DNA of 64,000 nt from Roseiconus lacunae (GTDB lineage: Bacteria; Planctomycetota; Planctomycetia; Pirellulales; Pirellulaceae): NCBI RefSeq assembly GCF_008312935.1, contig NZ_VSZO01000005.1, positions 186,001 through 250,000 of the forward strand, read 5' to 3'. Position numbers and translations under genes: made by a program. The notes beneath the pieces were generated by a model, which was given only the letters and a program-made list of their open reading frames with translations, had not been told where the DNA came from and made no database searches. How positions within the stretch are numbered: the stretch's first letter is position 1; each line of letters begins with the position of its first letter. Of this stretch, positions 63,908 through 64,000 are shown one piece after another.

Positions 63908-64000
63908 GTGGTCAACTCTCGCTTAATTCGCACACTCGTCAGCCTTTGCCTGATCGCGGCGATCGTCACTCAGCCGATCGCTATTAGTGCTGCGCAGACG
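63908..64000 (+). CDS. Start of a secreted protein (3' end outside the window)
   Basis: From a GTG at 63908 the frame reads a basic start and a hydrophobic core, (M)VNSRLIRTLVSLCLIAAI then VTQPIAISAAQT, a complete signal peptide with cleavage expected near ISA-AQT. The frame stays open to the end of the window (31 codons seen). No strong ribosome binding site is visible. It is divergent from the TolC gene with 134 bases between, so it could encode the next envelope component, for example an adaptor. Nothing more can be said. Confidence 0.45.
   Translation, partial: MVNSRLIRTLVSLCLIAAIVTQPIAISAAQT

Noticed and set aside
1-64000. CRISPR arrays, tRNA and rRNA genes, IS elements
   Set aside because: No regularly spaced direct repeats, no tRNA-like or rRNA sequence and no transposase with terminal inverted repeats were recognised on either strand.

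Overview
The window reads as a stretch of planctomycete chromosome, probably from the Rhodopirellula/Pirellulales group. The evidence is a secreted multidomain protein whose N-terminus carries the planctomycete-type 'RRRLHAQHLELRMLM' export signature (58189..59883), the moderate G+C content, the many secreted His/Cys-rich small proteins, weak or absent Shine-Dalgarno sites before many genes, and ECF sigma and zf-HC2 anti-sigma genes. I saw no rRNA, tRNA or CRISPR array.

Left part (1..13.9 kb): a DNA-processing and phage-defence island. It opens with the 3' end of an AAA ATPase. Next comes an AddAB-like pair on the + strand, an Fe-S PD-(D/E)XK nuclease and a UvrD helicase-nuclease that overlap by ATGA. 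Convergent to them is a tightly packed minus-strand operon: DEDDh exonuclease-BRCT protein, TerB-N/TerB/TerB-C protein, BrxD-like ATPase, Lhr-like helicase. The last three match, from memory, the composition and order of the Shango defence system (sngABC). The leading exonuclease-BRCT gene and the convergent AddAB-like pair look like extra parts.

13.9-18.9 kb: a small mobile or recombination module. It has an excisionase-like HTH gene with its own intrinsic terminator, an unknown 476-residue protein, and a large serine recombinase followed by a strong terminator and a cluster of AATTCA repeats with an inverted repeat.

18.9-58.1 kb: a large heavy-metal efflux island. It contains two minus-strand gene strings with parallel layouts. 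String A (34.6 to 18.9 kb) runs Cys-rich secreted protein, TolC lipoprotein, His/Cys-rich secreted protein, RND adaptor, RND pump, duplicated His-rich protein, His-rich lipoprotein, thioredoxin-like secreted protein, FtsX/MacB-type permease, ABC ATPase, ICMT-like methyltransferase, P1B-4-type ATPase. String B (49.0 to 36.1 kb) runs adaptor, RND pump, metal-motif lipoprotein, thioredoxin-like secreted protein, permease, STAS protein, ABC ATPase, thioredoxin, CDF-like protein, small membrane protein, P1B-2-type ATPase. A third set on the + strand (50.8-58.1 kb) is an anti-sigma-like membrane protein, a CusB with two heavy-metal-binding domains, and an unusually long CusA. The three RND pumps carry different TM4 motifs, which suggests three metal specificities. 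The soluble His/Cys-rich proteins probably bind metal in the periplasm and feed the pumps.

Right part (58.1-64 kb): a DUF3105/cadherin-like surface protein, a BNR/sialidase-fold protein with a CECC motif, an ECF sigma factor, another TolC lipoprotein, and the start of a secreted protein that runs off the window.

The two most interesting signals are (1) the extended Shango-like island and (2) the twice-occurring cassette of thioredoxin-like secreted protein, Cys-Cys FtsX permease and ABC ATPase, each copy embedded between an RND pump and a P-type ATPase.
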